A stretch of DNA of 64,000 nt. Origin: Eremomyces bilateralis CBS 781.70 (lineage: Eukaryota > Ascomycota > Dothideomycetes > Eremomycetales > Eremomycetaceae). Made by a program: the position numbers and the translations under genes. Every line of letters starts with the position of its first letter. Position 1 is the stretch's first letter. Location: NCBI RefSeq assembly GCF_010015585.1, contig NW_022985069.1:497024-561023 (forward strand), written 5' to 3'. Shown here one piece after another: positions 22,262 through 32,589 of this stretch. The notes beneath the pieces were generated by a model. It was not told where the DNA came from, did not search any database, and was given only the letters and a program-made list of their open reading frames with translations.

Positions 22262-23103
22262 GCGTCATGTCTTGTATGTATATAATATAATCTTCGAATC
22301 CTCCAAAACATCATCCGCGACAGTCATAAGGTACTGGGTGCGATTCGTGTAGACCCGACAATTACTCGGAGTCACCCATCTCGGCAGGAGCGAAATTCCA
22401 TCAAGCCCAACGGCGGAATCTCTCTCAAATCAGACGTACACGCGGACTTCAAAAATCACAGCAACATCAATCACATCAATCACGTCAAGTGGTCATGTAT
22501 CCCTTCGTGGCGCTTCGTACCCATCGCCGTCAATTAAGACGACACACGGGAGGATGCTTCCTATACTCCAGGACGTGGTTCTCTCTACAGAGCATTGAAC
22601 CGCAGAGCGGATGGCAACACTACCGCTGTGGAATGCTAGCGGAGGTCGTGGCTGCTCTGATGCTTTTTTGATGAAGATTCCCAAGGTTGCGAGGGTGCGA
22701 GAAGTTTTTATGCGATGCGGAGGGGTGGGGCGGACGGGGCGGACCAGGTGTGCAGATTGTGATTGGTTGGGATCTGCTAGGCCTTAAGGCTGTAAGGCCA
22801 ATAGGGCTGTAAGGCATGAAGATTGTTTGTATCACAGAGTCGCCTTGAGGTTGAAATGATCGGAAGACTCAAGACTGCCGTAGATGGCCATTCAGCTGGG
22901 TTCTACGGTCTATAGGCACTGCGCGGTTTATGTGGCCACATATGGATCTACTGGTATATGTCGAATTGTTGACATGGAAAGATCCTTGATATGCATTCGA
23001 TTAGAAAATGCACGACCCTGGCTGTCCGGTATCAGGTGCAATGCTAAAGACAACCATCAAGCAAATTTGAGATCCAGTACGCCAAGTACACATGTCCCGT
23101 CCC
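22262..23103. other. convergent intergenic region, no gene seen
   Basis: About 0.84 kb between the facing 3' ends of SAD1 and PRE1. A TATATAATATAATC run just after the SAD1 stop may aid 3'-end formation. GGCCTTAAGG-type short repeats (AGGCTGTAAGGC) occur near 22780-22815. No gene is supported. Confidence 0.4.
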
Positions 23104-23928
23104 TTATGCACTCCTTACAACATGGTCATCGGTGTATTCCTCCTCCCGAATTCCATCTCTGGTGATAATCTTTACGGCAATCTGGTCAATCGCGTTAGTT
23201 CGGCGACGTCCTCATCGTCGTGCTGGATTAGCTTACCCCTTTGAAGTCAACTGGCAATCGTCGTCTTAGCTCATCTGTGCACATCCGGAGGATCTTCATT
23301 CCCGTCTCTAGGTCGATATCGGGATGGTGGTGCTTGTCGAGAATGGAGAGGCAGTAGTACCTAGAATCCGTTAGCTCCTGTAGATGCATCCCAACACCTT
23401 GACACATACTGAGCATATCCGTGCGCCGCATACGGCAGGGGAACACATGATGCAAGGTAGTCGATCCAGTATAGACTCGGCTTCTCAGTAATCGAATCGA
23501 AGCCGCCCAAGAGTAGGTTCACAGTATACGGTCTTCGACTCCGTAATGATCTCGCCAGTTCCCCTCGGACAAAGCTCGCCACTGCCGGCGGACCGAGATG
23601 TGTATCGTTTCGCATGGAATATAGCTGGATGTTGGCCTGGATGTACTCCGCGAATTGGACTGAACCGTATGGTCAGCCTCCGTCCACCATAGCTGTGCAA
23701 CTTGACTACATACCCGTATCTCCCGCTTCTCCTGAAAAGGCCATGAGCGTCTGCTTATTCAACTCCCGTGTCTTGTCATCGGTGGCTTTGAGGATGGTGG
23801 CTCCACGCATCGCAGCCTTCGATGAGGCCATGATGGTGAAGTCCTTCCCGGTGATTCCAAGTAAGACCTCCCTGACTTCGCGTTAGCTCTATTCCGATGG
23901 CAAGATACATTGCGAGAGATCCTTACAT
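23104..23928 (-). CDS. PRE1: 20S proteasome beta-4 subunit (Pre1/PSMB2), 5 exons, split start codon
   Basis: Non-catalytic beta ring subunit of the 20S proteasome core, about 203 aa against 198 in yeast. Proposed coding exons are 23927-23928 (only AT of the ATG), 23714-23871, 23410-23659, 23237-23360 and 23104-23181. The mature sequence starts MEVLLGITGKDFTIMASSKA. Then come GATILKATDDKTREL, LMAFSGEAGDTVQFAEYIQA, AVASFVRGELARSLRSRRPY, WIDYLASCVPLPYAAHGYA and LETGMKILRMCTDELRRRLP, all family hallmarks. All four introns have GT..AG ends, and frame closes exactly. The N-terminal Met is inferred from the intron at 23872-23926, whose donor GTAAGG starts inside the ATG. An unspliced start reading MKE via a GTGTGG donor farther upstream is the weaker alternative. 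Divergent from UTP13. Confidence 0.92.
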
Positions 23929-24255
23929 GTTTGCAGATGTATTTGAAGGGGCGTTTGAGGATATAAGTAGAAGAAGTGAACGGGAATAGCACCAGCAGTT
24001 GGAGTTGAGTGTTGAATGGAGACGCGGAAGCTCCAGGTGCCTGGCTGAGCTCGGACCAACGACGCACTCCCAGTTGGAGTCTGTTGGACCCACTCTGAAA
24101 TTTTCCAGATTGTAGATTTCGAAATGGAGGGAAAGGTTGGAATATAATTCAATTTCACTCCACACTTCATTTTCTATGCATGTACAGTAAGGTGCGACGG
24201 GCCACGTTCTTATTGAAGCCCAGTCTATAATTAAGAGCTTGGATCAGACGGAGAA
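23929..24255. promoter_or_regulatory. shared intergenic promoter region of PRE1 and UTP13
   Basis: A 327-bp divergent gap holding both promoters. No proteasome-type GGTGGCAAA element was seen on either strand. Confidence 0.45.
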
Positions 24256-27200
24256 ATGTCTCAAAAGGCCACCCTCAAGACCACGTTCGACCGCACCCAG
24301 GTCATCCAGCCCTTCTATACCGGGGCGGGTGTTGCGCTGAGCCAGGATGGCCGAGTCCTTGCGACTTGCGTTGGGGAGGATGTCCTGCTCACCGATATGC
24401 GATCCGGGCAAGTTCTATCACGGATAGAAGGCGTAAGTGCTCAAGATAGCAGCTCTCGTCATCCGGTTCTGACATGTTGACTGGTAGTAGGATGGTGAAA
24501 TAGTTACGAGTCTCTCCTGTACGGCCATACGTTTGTTCCGATCTCGATTCACGGTTCTAACAAGCCCTAGTAACCCCCTCCGCAAGCCATGTCATCGCCT
24601 GTTCCCGCTCCTTGTCGATGCGGATATACGCGATCGATGCGCCATCAGAAGATGCGACGGTCGAAGCAACCTTGCTCCGCACATTGAAGCCGCACTCGGC
24701 TCCGGTCATCGTCTGCGCTGTAGATAAGACCGGTACACTCCTTGCAACGGGGGGCGCAGATGGCGTCGTCAAAGTTTGGGACATCCGCGGCGGGTATGTC
24801 ACGCACACTTTTCACGGGCACAGCGGGATCATATCTGCGTTATTGTTCTTCGAGGTGGACCCGTCGACGCATCCCGAAACTAGCAAGAATACTGCCGGCC
24901 GGAAGCGGAAAGCGAACAGAAATGAAGTTGAGCAGGCCGAGGAGAACAACACCGCGGGCTTTCGACTGGCCTCGGGCGGTGAGGACGGAAAGGTGCGCGT
25001 ATGGAATCTCCTCAAGCGGTCCACCGTCGCCATCCTGGATTCCCATGTCTCGGTAGTCCGAGGGCTTGACTACTGCCCCGAGGAAAATGCTTTAGTTTCC
25101 GCCAGTCGCGACCAGACAGCCATAATTTGGGATACTCAGACGTGGAAGACCAGAAACACCATACCAGTGCTCGAAGCCGTCGAAAGCTGTGGCTTTTTGC
25201 AGGGCGGGTCTGTGATCTTTACGGCGGGCGAGAGAGGCTGCGTCCGATTATGGTCGGCGACGAAAGGAGAAGAAGTCACCGCCGAGCAGGACGAAGGTAC
25301 AGAGACGGAAGCCATCCTCTCGGTCCTTTCGTCTGACCAGCTTCCCTTCCTCCTATCCGTCCATGCGGATCAGACTTTGGTGATGCACTCCTTAAGTCCG
25401 CTTACCGAAGACGGCTTAAAACTGCCCATACCTCCATTACCTATATTGCGCCGCATATCCGGAACACATGACGAGGTCATTGATCTTGCGCTCATAGGTC
25501 AACATGGAAAGTATCTAGCACTGGCCACAAACACCGAAGAGGTTCGCATCGTTTCCCTTGAAAGTCGGCAGGATACAGAGTCCTCAAATGACTCGTTCAC
25601 TGGGGCATACTTTGGTTCGGATATTGCACAGCTGAAGGCCCACGAGGACATTGTCATTACAATCGATGTTGATCCATCAGGACATTGGCTTGCCACCGGT
25701 TCGAAGGATAACACGGCCAGAATATGGAGGATGGATCCAGAGAACAACTCCTATGGCTGCCACGCTGTGTTCACTGGGCACGCCGGTGCTTTGGGTGGTA
25801 TAGCAATGTCGCATTCCGATCCCGAAACCGACGATCCTTTGTCCCGACCGCCACGCTGGTTGGTGACTGGCAGCCAGGACCGAACAGTCAAACGGTGGGA
25901 AGTCCCTCCTTACGTGCCCGGCAGAACGAATACGCCAGGGAAGGCTAAGTACACACGGAAGGCACATGACAAGGAGATCAACGCTCTCGACGCCTCATAC
26001 CACCCCCGGGACCCCGTCTTCGCTTCCGCATCGCAGGACAAGACGGTGAAGATTTGGGATGTCGAGAGCGGTGAAACCCTCGGTGTCCTGCGCGGGCACT
26101 CGCGCGGTGTGTGGGCAGTGCGGTTCAGCCCCCTGGATCCTTCGATATCCATCCAAGGCGCGCAGCACCAGGGGACTGCGAAAGGGAAGGGATGGGTGGC
26201 CACCGGCGGTGGAGACCGGACCGTACGGATTTGGAGTTTGGTCGACTATAGCTGCGTCGCGACGCTCGAAGGGCACTCGAACAGTGTGTTGAAGGTGGTG
26301 TGGCTGCCATCGCCCTCGATGGCCGTAGATTCGTCCGCGAACAATGACGACGAGATGGACGTAGACGGCGGATCCGCCAAACCGCAGAAATCCACCGACA
26401 AACGAACACTCGTAGCGTCAGCGGCCGCGGATGGCCTTGTCAAGGTCTGGGACCTCTCGATCGGCGAATGCGCCACCACGTTGGACGGCCACGAGGACCG
26501 CGTCTGGGGCCTGGCCGTGATCGATCCCGCCAAGAACGCGGGGACATACTCCGAGTATAATCCGCTCTTCTCCACGCGCACGCTGATCTCCGGTGGCGCT
26601 GACGCAGTGCTCAATTTCTGGAGCGATACGTCGGCGTCCACGGCGTCCGCCGCTGCGGAGCGCGAGGAGCGGATCATCGAGGAAGATCAGGAGTTGTCGA
26701 ACCTGCGGTATGCCGGGAAGTTGCGCGAGGCCGTCGGGTTAGCTATTGCCATGGAACGACCCAGCACGCTGTTGAGCCTGTTCACCGAGGTTCTGCAAAA
26801 GAGCGCCGAAGCACACAATCCACACGAAGACGGTGAAACCATGGATGTCGACGTCAGTTCGACCACCGTCTCCCACCACCAGCGTCGACGAGTCCGAAAG
26901 ATCGGCACCGACACCGACAACGAAACCCTCAACGCCATCGTAAACGCCCTCAGCGACTCGCAAATCTTCGCTCTCCTCCTCTGGCTCCGCGACTGGAACG
27001 CCAGCGCCAAGAACTCCGGCACCGCGCAGCGGGTGCTCTATGCGATCGTGCGCAACGTGCCAGCGGAGCGGATGGCGAAGCTGCATGGAGGGACGGTCAC
27101 GGACGGGGGGCCGGAGGGGAAGCGGTTCCGGAAGGGGAAGGCGGAGTTGAAGGACGTGGTTGCGGCGCTGGCGGCGTATACGGAGCGGCATATACAGAGG

Positions 27201-27275
27201 GTGGATGAGTTGCAGGAGGAGAGCTATTTGGTAGATTTCACGTTGGGGGAGATGGATGACGTTGGGGGGGGTTGA
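24256..27275 (+). CDS. UTP13: U3 snoRNP / SSU-processome WD40 protein Utp13, 3 exons
   Basis: Component of the UTP-B subcomplex that assembles on nascent 35S pre-rRNA for 18S maturation. The spliced protein is about 969 aa; exons are 24256-24432, 24491-24518 (28 bp) and 24571-27275. Two beta-propellers are indicated by many GH...WD repeats, for example KVWDIRGG, RVWNLLKRS, IIWDTQTW, ARIWRMD, KIWDVESGETLGVLRGHSRG, RIWSLVDYSCVATLEGH and KVWDLSIGECATTLDGH. The C-terminal Utp13 helical domain begins around ELSNLRYAGKLREAVGLAIA and includes LWLRDWNASAKNSG and AYTERHIQRVDELQEESY. Acidic, Ser-rich inserts separate some blades (about the EMDVDGG segment), longer than in yeast. The middle mini-exon is set by frame and by the SLxLTPSA motif. 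Confidence 0.92.
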
Positions 27276-27796
27276 TGGCGGGATAGAGTGCTACTTGTAT
27301 AAAGCTCTGAGTGAGGAACTAATCGAAGCCTACTGGTCATGGATTGTGTTTACATTGCGTTCTTATCGTCATACTCCGTCTGAGTTCGCCAGTCGTCGAC
27401 TCTTTTGAGCTTGAACCCATGGGACCGCTTTCTTCTCCGCTTCCCCGGCGGACTCGTTAATGAGGGCCGTTTATGGAATATGCACTGTTAGATCTGTCCT
27501 TGCTTATATTGCCCCGAGATCACTCAGTGAAAACATTTTCGTGTCTTGTCTACCCTACCGTTGCGATTACATTTTCAATATCGAGTCCAACTCTCAATCA
27601 ATTGTTTGCCAGAATTGCCAATGAAGACTTTGATTTCTTTCTGCCTATTCTCATGTCAATCTAGAGTTTAGTTTCCATTTTCCAACTGCTGGGACAGCCT
27701 CATGCCTGCAATTCATCATAGTCTTTGTCCAGCAAGCTAGTTCAAATCGGTCTGTTCATGTCAGTGCTGCGAGTGCTGGGAGTCAAATACCGACTT
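27276..27796. other. convergent intergenic region, no gene seen
   Basis: It lies between the UTP13 stop and the stop of the zinc-ribbon gene. A 63-aa plus-strand frame at 27473-27664 has no recognisable features. Confidence 0.4.
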
Positions 27797-28360
27797 CTAA
27801 TCAATCGTATTGATCTGCAAACCTGCACATTCTCCCCATCGGCAGGATTGTAAATTGTATGTCTGGTCCTTCAGCACAACTCCCCAATCGTTCGCGTCCA
27901 CTTTCCCAATCTTACGTATCAACGCCGCTTCACCTGGGACAGCCGGGTTTAAACACCGCTGCCAGTCCAAGCAGAAGACAATGCAACTGGCGCATCGCAA
28001 GTTCTTGTGCCCGCACTCGCACGGCTCGAAAGCTATTAGACTCTTGGGGCCTTCGCGCCCTTTGTTAGACCGACCACACCTGTGGCACACGAAGCCATGT
28101 GTAACGAGGTCAGGGCGACCATTTACCACGGAGTAAGTACCGAACTTCACCTTGCAGATAGCCCAAGAATCTATCTTGCAGTCGAGGCAAAGGGCGCGGT
28201 CGCACGCTTGGCAGCGAAGGGTGCCGAGCGGTCTCGACGGAGTCGGCTTGCGGGAGTCGAGAGTTTCGCTGTCCGGTGTAGGGAACGGGGTTTGCTCACC
28301 GCAGTGACGGCAGATCCAGTGGGAGGCGTCCAGCAACTTGTTAAAGGTTTGACAATACAT
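27797..28360 (-). CDS. cysteine-rich zinc-ribbon-like protein of unknown function, single exon
   Basis: An uninterrupted 187-aa frame. At least five Cys pairs suggest two or more zinc ribbons: CRHCGEQ near residue 17, CQACDRALCLDC near 50, CHRCGRSNKG near 90, CECG and CASC near 113-123. The last quarter (about DWQRCLNPAVPGEA onward) lacks such pairs. No signal peptide or membrane helix is seen. The layout resembles fungal-specific probable double zinc ribbon proteins; binding partners are unknown. The start is the first Met, and a good alternative further in is not evident. Codon composition is even across the frame, which supports it as a real gene. Confidence 0.65.
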   Translation of the reverse strand: MYCQTFNKLLDASHWICRHCGEQTPFPTPDSETLDSRKPTPSRPLGTLRCQACDRALCLDCKIDSWAICKVKFGTYSVVNGRPDLVTHGFVCHRCGRSNKGREGPKSLIAFEPCECGHKNLRCASCIVFCLDWQRCLNPAVPGEAALIRKIGKVDANDWGVVLKDQTYNLQSCRWGECAGLQINTID

Positions 28361-30186
28361 ATTTAACTGGTGGTTATATAAGGTTGGTTGAGGTTGTTTC
28401 TGATGGAAGATTGGAACCTTGGAGTCGGCAGGCGCTTTATATAACCGTTTGGCCTATATATATAGCATCAAAGAAATATATGAATAGGATACACATTGTT
28501 CCTATGGTGGGTTGACAATGTCGATACCTTTTGTCCACCAAGTTTCTATATTGAGGTTCTGGGTCCAGAACAAAGAATATCGACTGAAAACAAAGATTTC
28601 AGGGAAATAAGAACCGTTCTACAAATTCATTGCATTCCAGGTGTTTTACATCCATTGAACACGTGGGATCCTAGGTATTTTGAAGATTCAGGTTCATTCT
28701 CACGAAACTCGATTCCGACAGGACAACTTCCGCCACCATTCACCTTCGCAAGTTCCCGGAAATTCAGCATTGGCGACAATTTTCGTCGCACAAATCCTAT
28801 CTATCATTGCCATTTACCGTTTGCTTCGCTAAATGGACTCCCTAGAGAGGGTTGATCACCTTGATCGCCTGTTCCAAGCCGGATCTCTGCGACCAGCTAA
28901 AAGGGGGAAGAGGGACTAAGGTGGCAAGCCAAGCGCTGCAATTAATGCGTATAGTAAGAAATCATAGTAGGCGATTAAAGGTCTATGACTTTGTTTGATA
29001 GTTCATGATCTCGCTCATGTTCATCTGAAGCACCAGATTCATATGGTGCTCGCATTCAGTGCGACGCCCAACTATACAGACCCAATACAAGAATATACAA
29101 TTCGACATAAGGTAATAAATCAAGTGATGACCGTGACGTTCATGTTTTCCAAACTGAATTATGTTTAAAATAGATAAGATACATCTTCCGACTCTAGGCG
29201 CTGTGGATTACGTCTAACAATGGCGCTTTAGGGGCACAATTATTGTATCAGTCGCATCAGTGTCGAAAGAACCTGGCCATGGAAAAGAATAGTGTCAAGG
29301 GAGTCTGACAATTTCTACTGGTTTATAATTGCATTTAAACGCCGATATTCTGTTTCAAGATATCATATTTCCCTTAGACTGTAAGCTACTCTCCCTTTTC
29401 GGCTAGAAACACCTTCGTTGTTATTAATTACTTCGTATATTTGGTTGACGCTGAGCAACTCGACGAGCCGCAGTCGGCGACCTTAATGAACAAGCCGCCC
29501 TGATTAGACGGCTTAAGGGTACACATCGTGATAATGCTGATATTAGCTTGGAGTTGCTTGATGCTGTTCATTCAGGCGAACCACGGTCAGCTACGTTGAC
29601 TAGTTCATGGTTCTCGAGATGTGTGTTAACACTAAATACGGACATTTTAATTAATACGCTCTTCAGACCGGTAGTCCCTGTGTGTAGGTGTTACTGCAGG
29701 AGGTGCTGTCGCGAAGATAGTGGTTGATAGATTCAAGGATAATGCAATTGAAGTCGTTTGAACCTTGGGCGGTAGCTACCTTTTTATACTGGCAGCAATT
29801 AGACCTGGTGAGTCAATATGATTTAAAAGTTCACGAGTCCTAGGCAAATTGATAGCGTGTTTGAGCCCATAATGACTAATGCGGCAGCAAGATACCAACG
29901 CACTGTTTTAACCAGCAATATCCCTTCACAAGACCCTGTCAGTCGTAAAGCTTGTCTGATATCCACCGTTGCCACCGATCATAAACAATGCAAGTCTAAT
30001 AGAATCGATTTCCATTTCCTAGGCATATCATGCGATATGCCCAACGCCAAACACTCTTTAGCAACGGCTATGCCGTCGTGCTCAATATCAAATCCAAGCC
30101 AACTCCCACTTCCACAAGGAAGACGCCTCCTATATGCAAATATGCCAAGTCATTGAATCATCACGCGGGCACAGCCCTATTCTCCT
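28361..30186. other. 1.8-kb A+T-rich region without a supported gene
   Basis: Mostly A+T-rich sequence with frequent stops. A 119-aa open frame at 28496-28855 (+) shows no domain. Around 29440-29600 the sequence has ORF-like fragments such as GCCGCAGTCGGCGACC that may be remnants of an old element, but nothing can be identified. Confidence 0.35.
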
Positions 30187-32391
30187 TTACCACACAATAC
30201 CCCTCCAGTCCGGGATTCCTGCATCAACGTTCCTCCAAACGTGTCCGTCCCAGCCGAGTCCCTCCTTGCCAAGCATGCCCTCCCAACCGACCATGACACC
30301 GAGGAGCCTGCATCCTGCAGAGCTGACCGCGCAGACCACCGCGTCGCACTTGCTGAGAATGCTGAGATCAAGCAGGTAGCTCCTGGCGAGCATCTCTCGC
30401 AGCTGCAATGTCTCCTGGCTCGGTGGGATGTAGTCCGAAATCCCGGCGTTTGATAGACTGGAGCCGGGCGAGTTGACGTCTGAATGGCCACCATTGTTGG
30501 AAGCCAACTTTGAAGGGTCGTCTTCATGTTGCGGTGGCTCCACCGGCTTTACCTTCGGTGGTATTGGCTTTAACTTCTGATTCGATGGCGGCCGTTGGCG
30601 GTTTGGCCGAGGGCCTCCAACGGTACTCTGTTTACTTTTGTGGTCATGACCGAGCGACCAGAACACATCGGCGTAGAACCCTCCTTCCCAACCCAGCATA
30701 TCGTCGACCCAACGCTTGATTGGAGTCGCAGGCTTGCCACGATTTGCTGCAGCCGCTTCAGCAGCCGCCTTTGCTCGGGCGGCTTCCATCTGAATCTTTG
30801 AGCCAAGAATAATCCGGTCTTGCGCACGTGTTGCGCGTGACACCTCTGGCTCGAAGAAAATGTCCGGATCGTCCGAGGCAAGAATCAACTTGCTTTCCGA
30901 CAAGCCAGGAGCGCCATGCCGTTTACCGTGCGTCGCTCGAAAGACAGCCTTTGCGAACGGGGAACGGGATTTTCGGTTCTTCGAGCGCTGTGAGTGGGGG
31001 GTAATCATGCCCAGACCAGTGGCGTCTTCCGCTCCGTCCTCGAACAGCTGGTATAGAACCTCCCTTCCCTCGTCCGTATATCTCGTCAAAGGTAAGTAAT
31101 CGTCTCGGTACTGTGACTCGTACGGATGTCGGTCGCCTCTTCGGATATGCATTCCTACAGCCATGCCGCCCTCTTTTCTTGTCTGGTCGACGAGCTGCTT
31201 TACCCGCTGGTCTGCATATTTCTGGTCTCCTTCATCGGCAAGTTTGAAAAGCGCCTCATACCCTCTTCGGGCAAGCGCAAAAATGTTCTTTTGTCGCGCT
31301 GTCCCCATTCCTTTCGGATCCTCAAACGCTTCAATAAAGTGATGGCCAAAAGCGAAGGAATGCGTGGCAGAAGAAATGACTTTGTGGCGAGCGGAGTACG
31401 GGCAAGGAAGTCGATGGTGTGACGGCGGTGGAAGGCAAGATGGCGGCGGGGGATCCTGGAAGTAGGTCGTATAATTTCCATACGCCCACCTGGTGTCATC
31501 TACGAAGAAAGCTCTCTTTTCCTTCTCCGCAAGACCATATGCCATCCAGAGGCCCATGAGTGCCTTGCCAAACCCGGCATCGGTGCTCTCCAGGACGTAT
31601 GTAAGGCTCCGCTTGCACACTTTCAAATTCTCCGAACCTTCATCTTCGACCAAAGCTTCCTGAGCCTCCCCCACCTGTGGTAGCAGTCCCTCTCTTTCAG
31701 CTTCATCGATATCTATGAAGAATTTGTCCGTTTGATAGTACCCGTGTCTCTTTTTTCGAAGCTTCATCATACCAGTAAGGCCTCGCTCGGGTTTGTCAGG
31801 CTGTCCCGGCTCGTGATCCACTCTGCCCTTCGCGACCCTCGATAGGTGATGCGGCATGTCATGCGCCTGCTCGCACAATTCATGATACCAGTTTTGCTCC
31901 AAGGGAAAATCGTACTGCTCAGGGATACTAATTGTCCAACTCGGTCTCCCAGCCTTGTCATGAACTATGAGAGCTGTAGGATAGTCCGGAGGTGCATCCT
32001 CCCCAACAATCTCATAGCCTGCTTCTCCCGGCCGAGGTCTTGGTGGCCGTAGTTGTGGTAATGTATTCGATCCTTGGGGGGGAGATTGGGAGAAGAGTCT
32101 CGGACCATATGCGAGGATGTGAAGCGCACCCCATAGAACGAGTATGATTCCGAGGAGTGGAAATAGAAGCTTCCATACTAGTCTGCTAGATCGAAGCGGT
32201 GTTCTTTTGCCGTGCCTTGGGATTAGAGATGGTAAGCTCGGAGAACTAGGCGTTCTGGGGGAGAGAAGAGGTCGGTTCAATGGGACGCCAAGTCGTGGGG
32301 ATAGTGAGGATGTAGATGATATGGAAAGATGTGTCGGCTTTCGAGAATGCATGTCGGATCGTGGAGAGCGCGGATGTGAAGAAATAATCAT
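30187..32391 (-). CDS. type II membrane protein with fucosyltransferase-like motif, single exon
   Basis: A 734-aa frame. Residues 1-70 are Ser/Pro/Arg-rich and cytosolic by the positive-inside rule. Residues 71-95 (LVWKLLFPLLGIILVLWGAL and on) form one membrane segment, so the long C-terminal part should face the Golgi or ER lumen. Mid-protein motifs are VCKRSLTYVLESTDAGFGKA, then WMAYGLAEKEKRAFFVDDTRWAYG. Further on, GMHIRRGDRHPYESQY recalls the HxRRxD-type donor-binding loop of alpha-1,6-fucosyltransferases. A late LDLSILSKCDAVVCAVSSAGCRLLG resembles their conserved Ser/Cys strand. I infer a GT23-like glycosyltransferase fold; activity is unproven. Disordered Pro/Lys-rich insertions near residues 590-660 are unusual. 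A perfect 86-bp duplication lies just upstream. Confidence 0.7.
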   Translation of the reverse strand: MIISSHPRSPRSDMHSRKPTHLSISSTSSLSPRLGVPLNRPLLSPRTPSSPSLPSLIPRHGKRTPLRSSRLVWKLLFPLLGIILVLWGALHILAYGPRLFSQSPPQGSNTLPQLRPPRPRPGEAGYEIVGEDAPPDYPTALIVHDKAGRPSWTISIPEQYDFPLEQNWYHELCEQAHDMPHHLSRVAKGRVDHEPGQPDKPERGLTGMMKLRKKRHGYYQTDKFFIDIDEAEREGLLPQVGEAQEALVEDEGSENLKVCKRSLTYVLESTDAGFGKALMGLWMAYGLAEKEKRAFFVDDTRWAYGNYTTYFQDPPPPSCLPPPSHHRLPCPYSARHKVISSATHSFAFGHHFIEAFEDPKGMGTARQKNIFALARRGYEALFKLADEGDQKYADQRVKQLVDQTRKEGGMAVGMHIRRGDRHPYESQYRDDYLPLTRYTDEGREVLYQLFEDGAEDATGLGMITPHSQRSKNRKSRSPFAKAVFRATHGKRHGAPGLSESKLILASDDPDIFFEPEVSRATRAQDRIILGSKIQMEAARAKAAAEAAAANRGKPATPIKRWVDDMLGWEGGFYADVFWSLGHDHKSKQSTVGGPRPNRQRPPSNQKLKPIPPKVKPVEPPQHEDDPSKLASNNGGHSDVNSPGSSLSNAGISDYIPPSQETLQLREMLARSYLLDLSILSKCDAVVCAVSSAGCRLLGVMVGWEGMLGKEGLGWDGHVWRNVDAGIPDWRGIVW

Positions 32392-32414
32392 GGCGGATGA
32401 CCTGGTGTCTCCGT

Positions 32415-32589
32415 CACCAGTCCAATGGTGAGTCTTAACTGGTAGACGCCACTTTCAAATGCAATAGAAATTATGAACGAATGTAGGGCTATAGCATTAG
32501 CACCAGTCCAATGGTGAGTCTTAACTGGTAGACGCCACTTTCAAATGCAATAGAAATTATGAACGAATGTAGGGCTATAGCATTAGCAC
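32415..32589. repeat. perfect tandem duplication, 2 x 86 bp plus 3 bp
   Basis: Copy one is 32415-32500 and copy two 32501-32586; both begin CACCAGTCCAATGGTGAGTC and end CTATAGCATTAG. CAC at 32587-32589 starts a third copy. No mismatch between the copies was found by eye. It lies 24 bp upstream of the start codon at 32391, probably in the 5' UTR or promoter of that gene. Confidence 0.95.
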
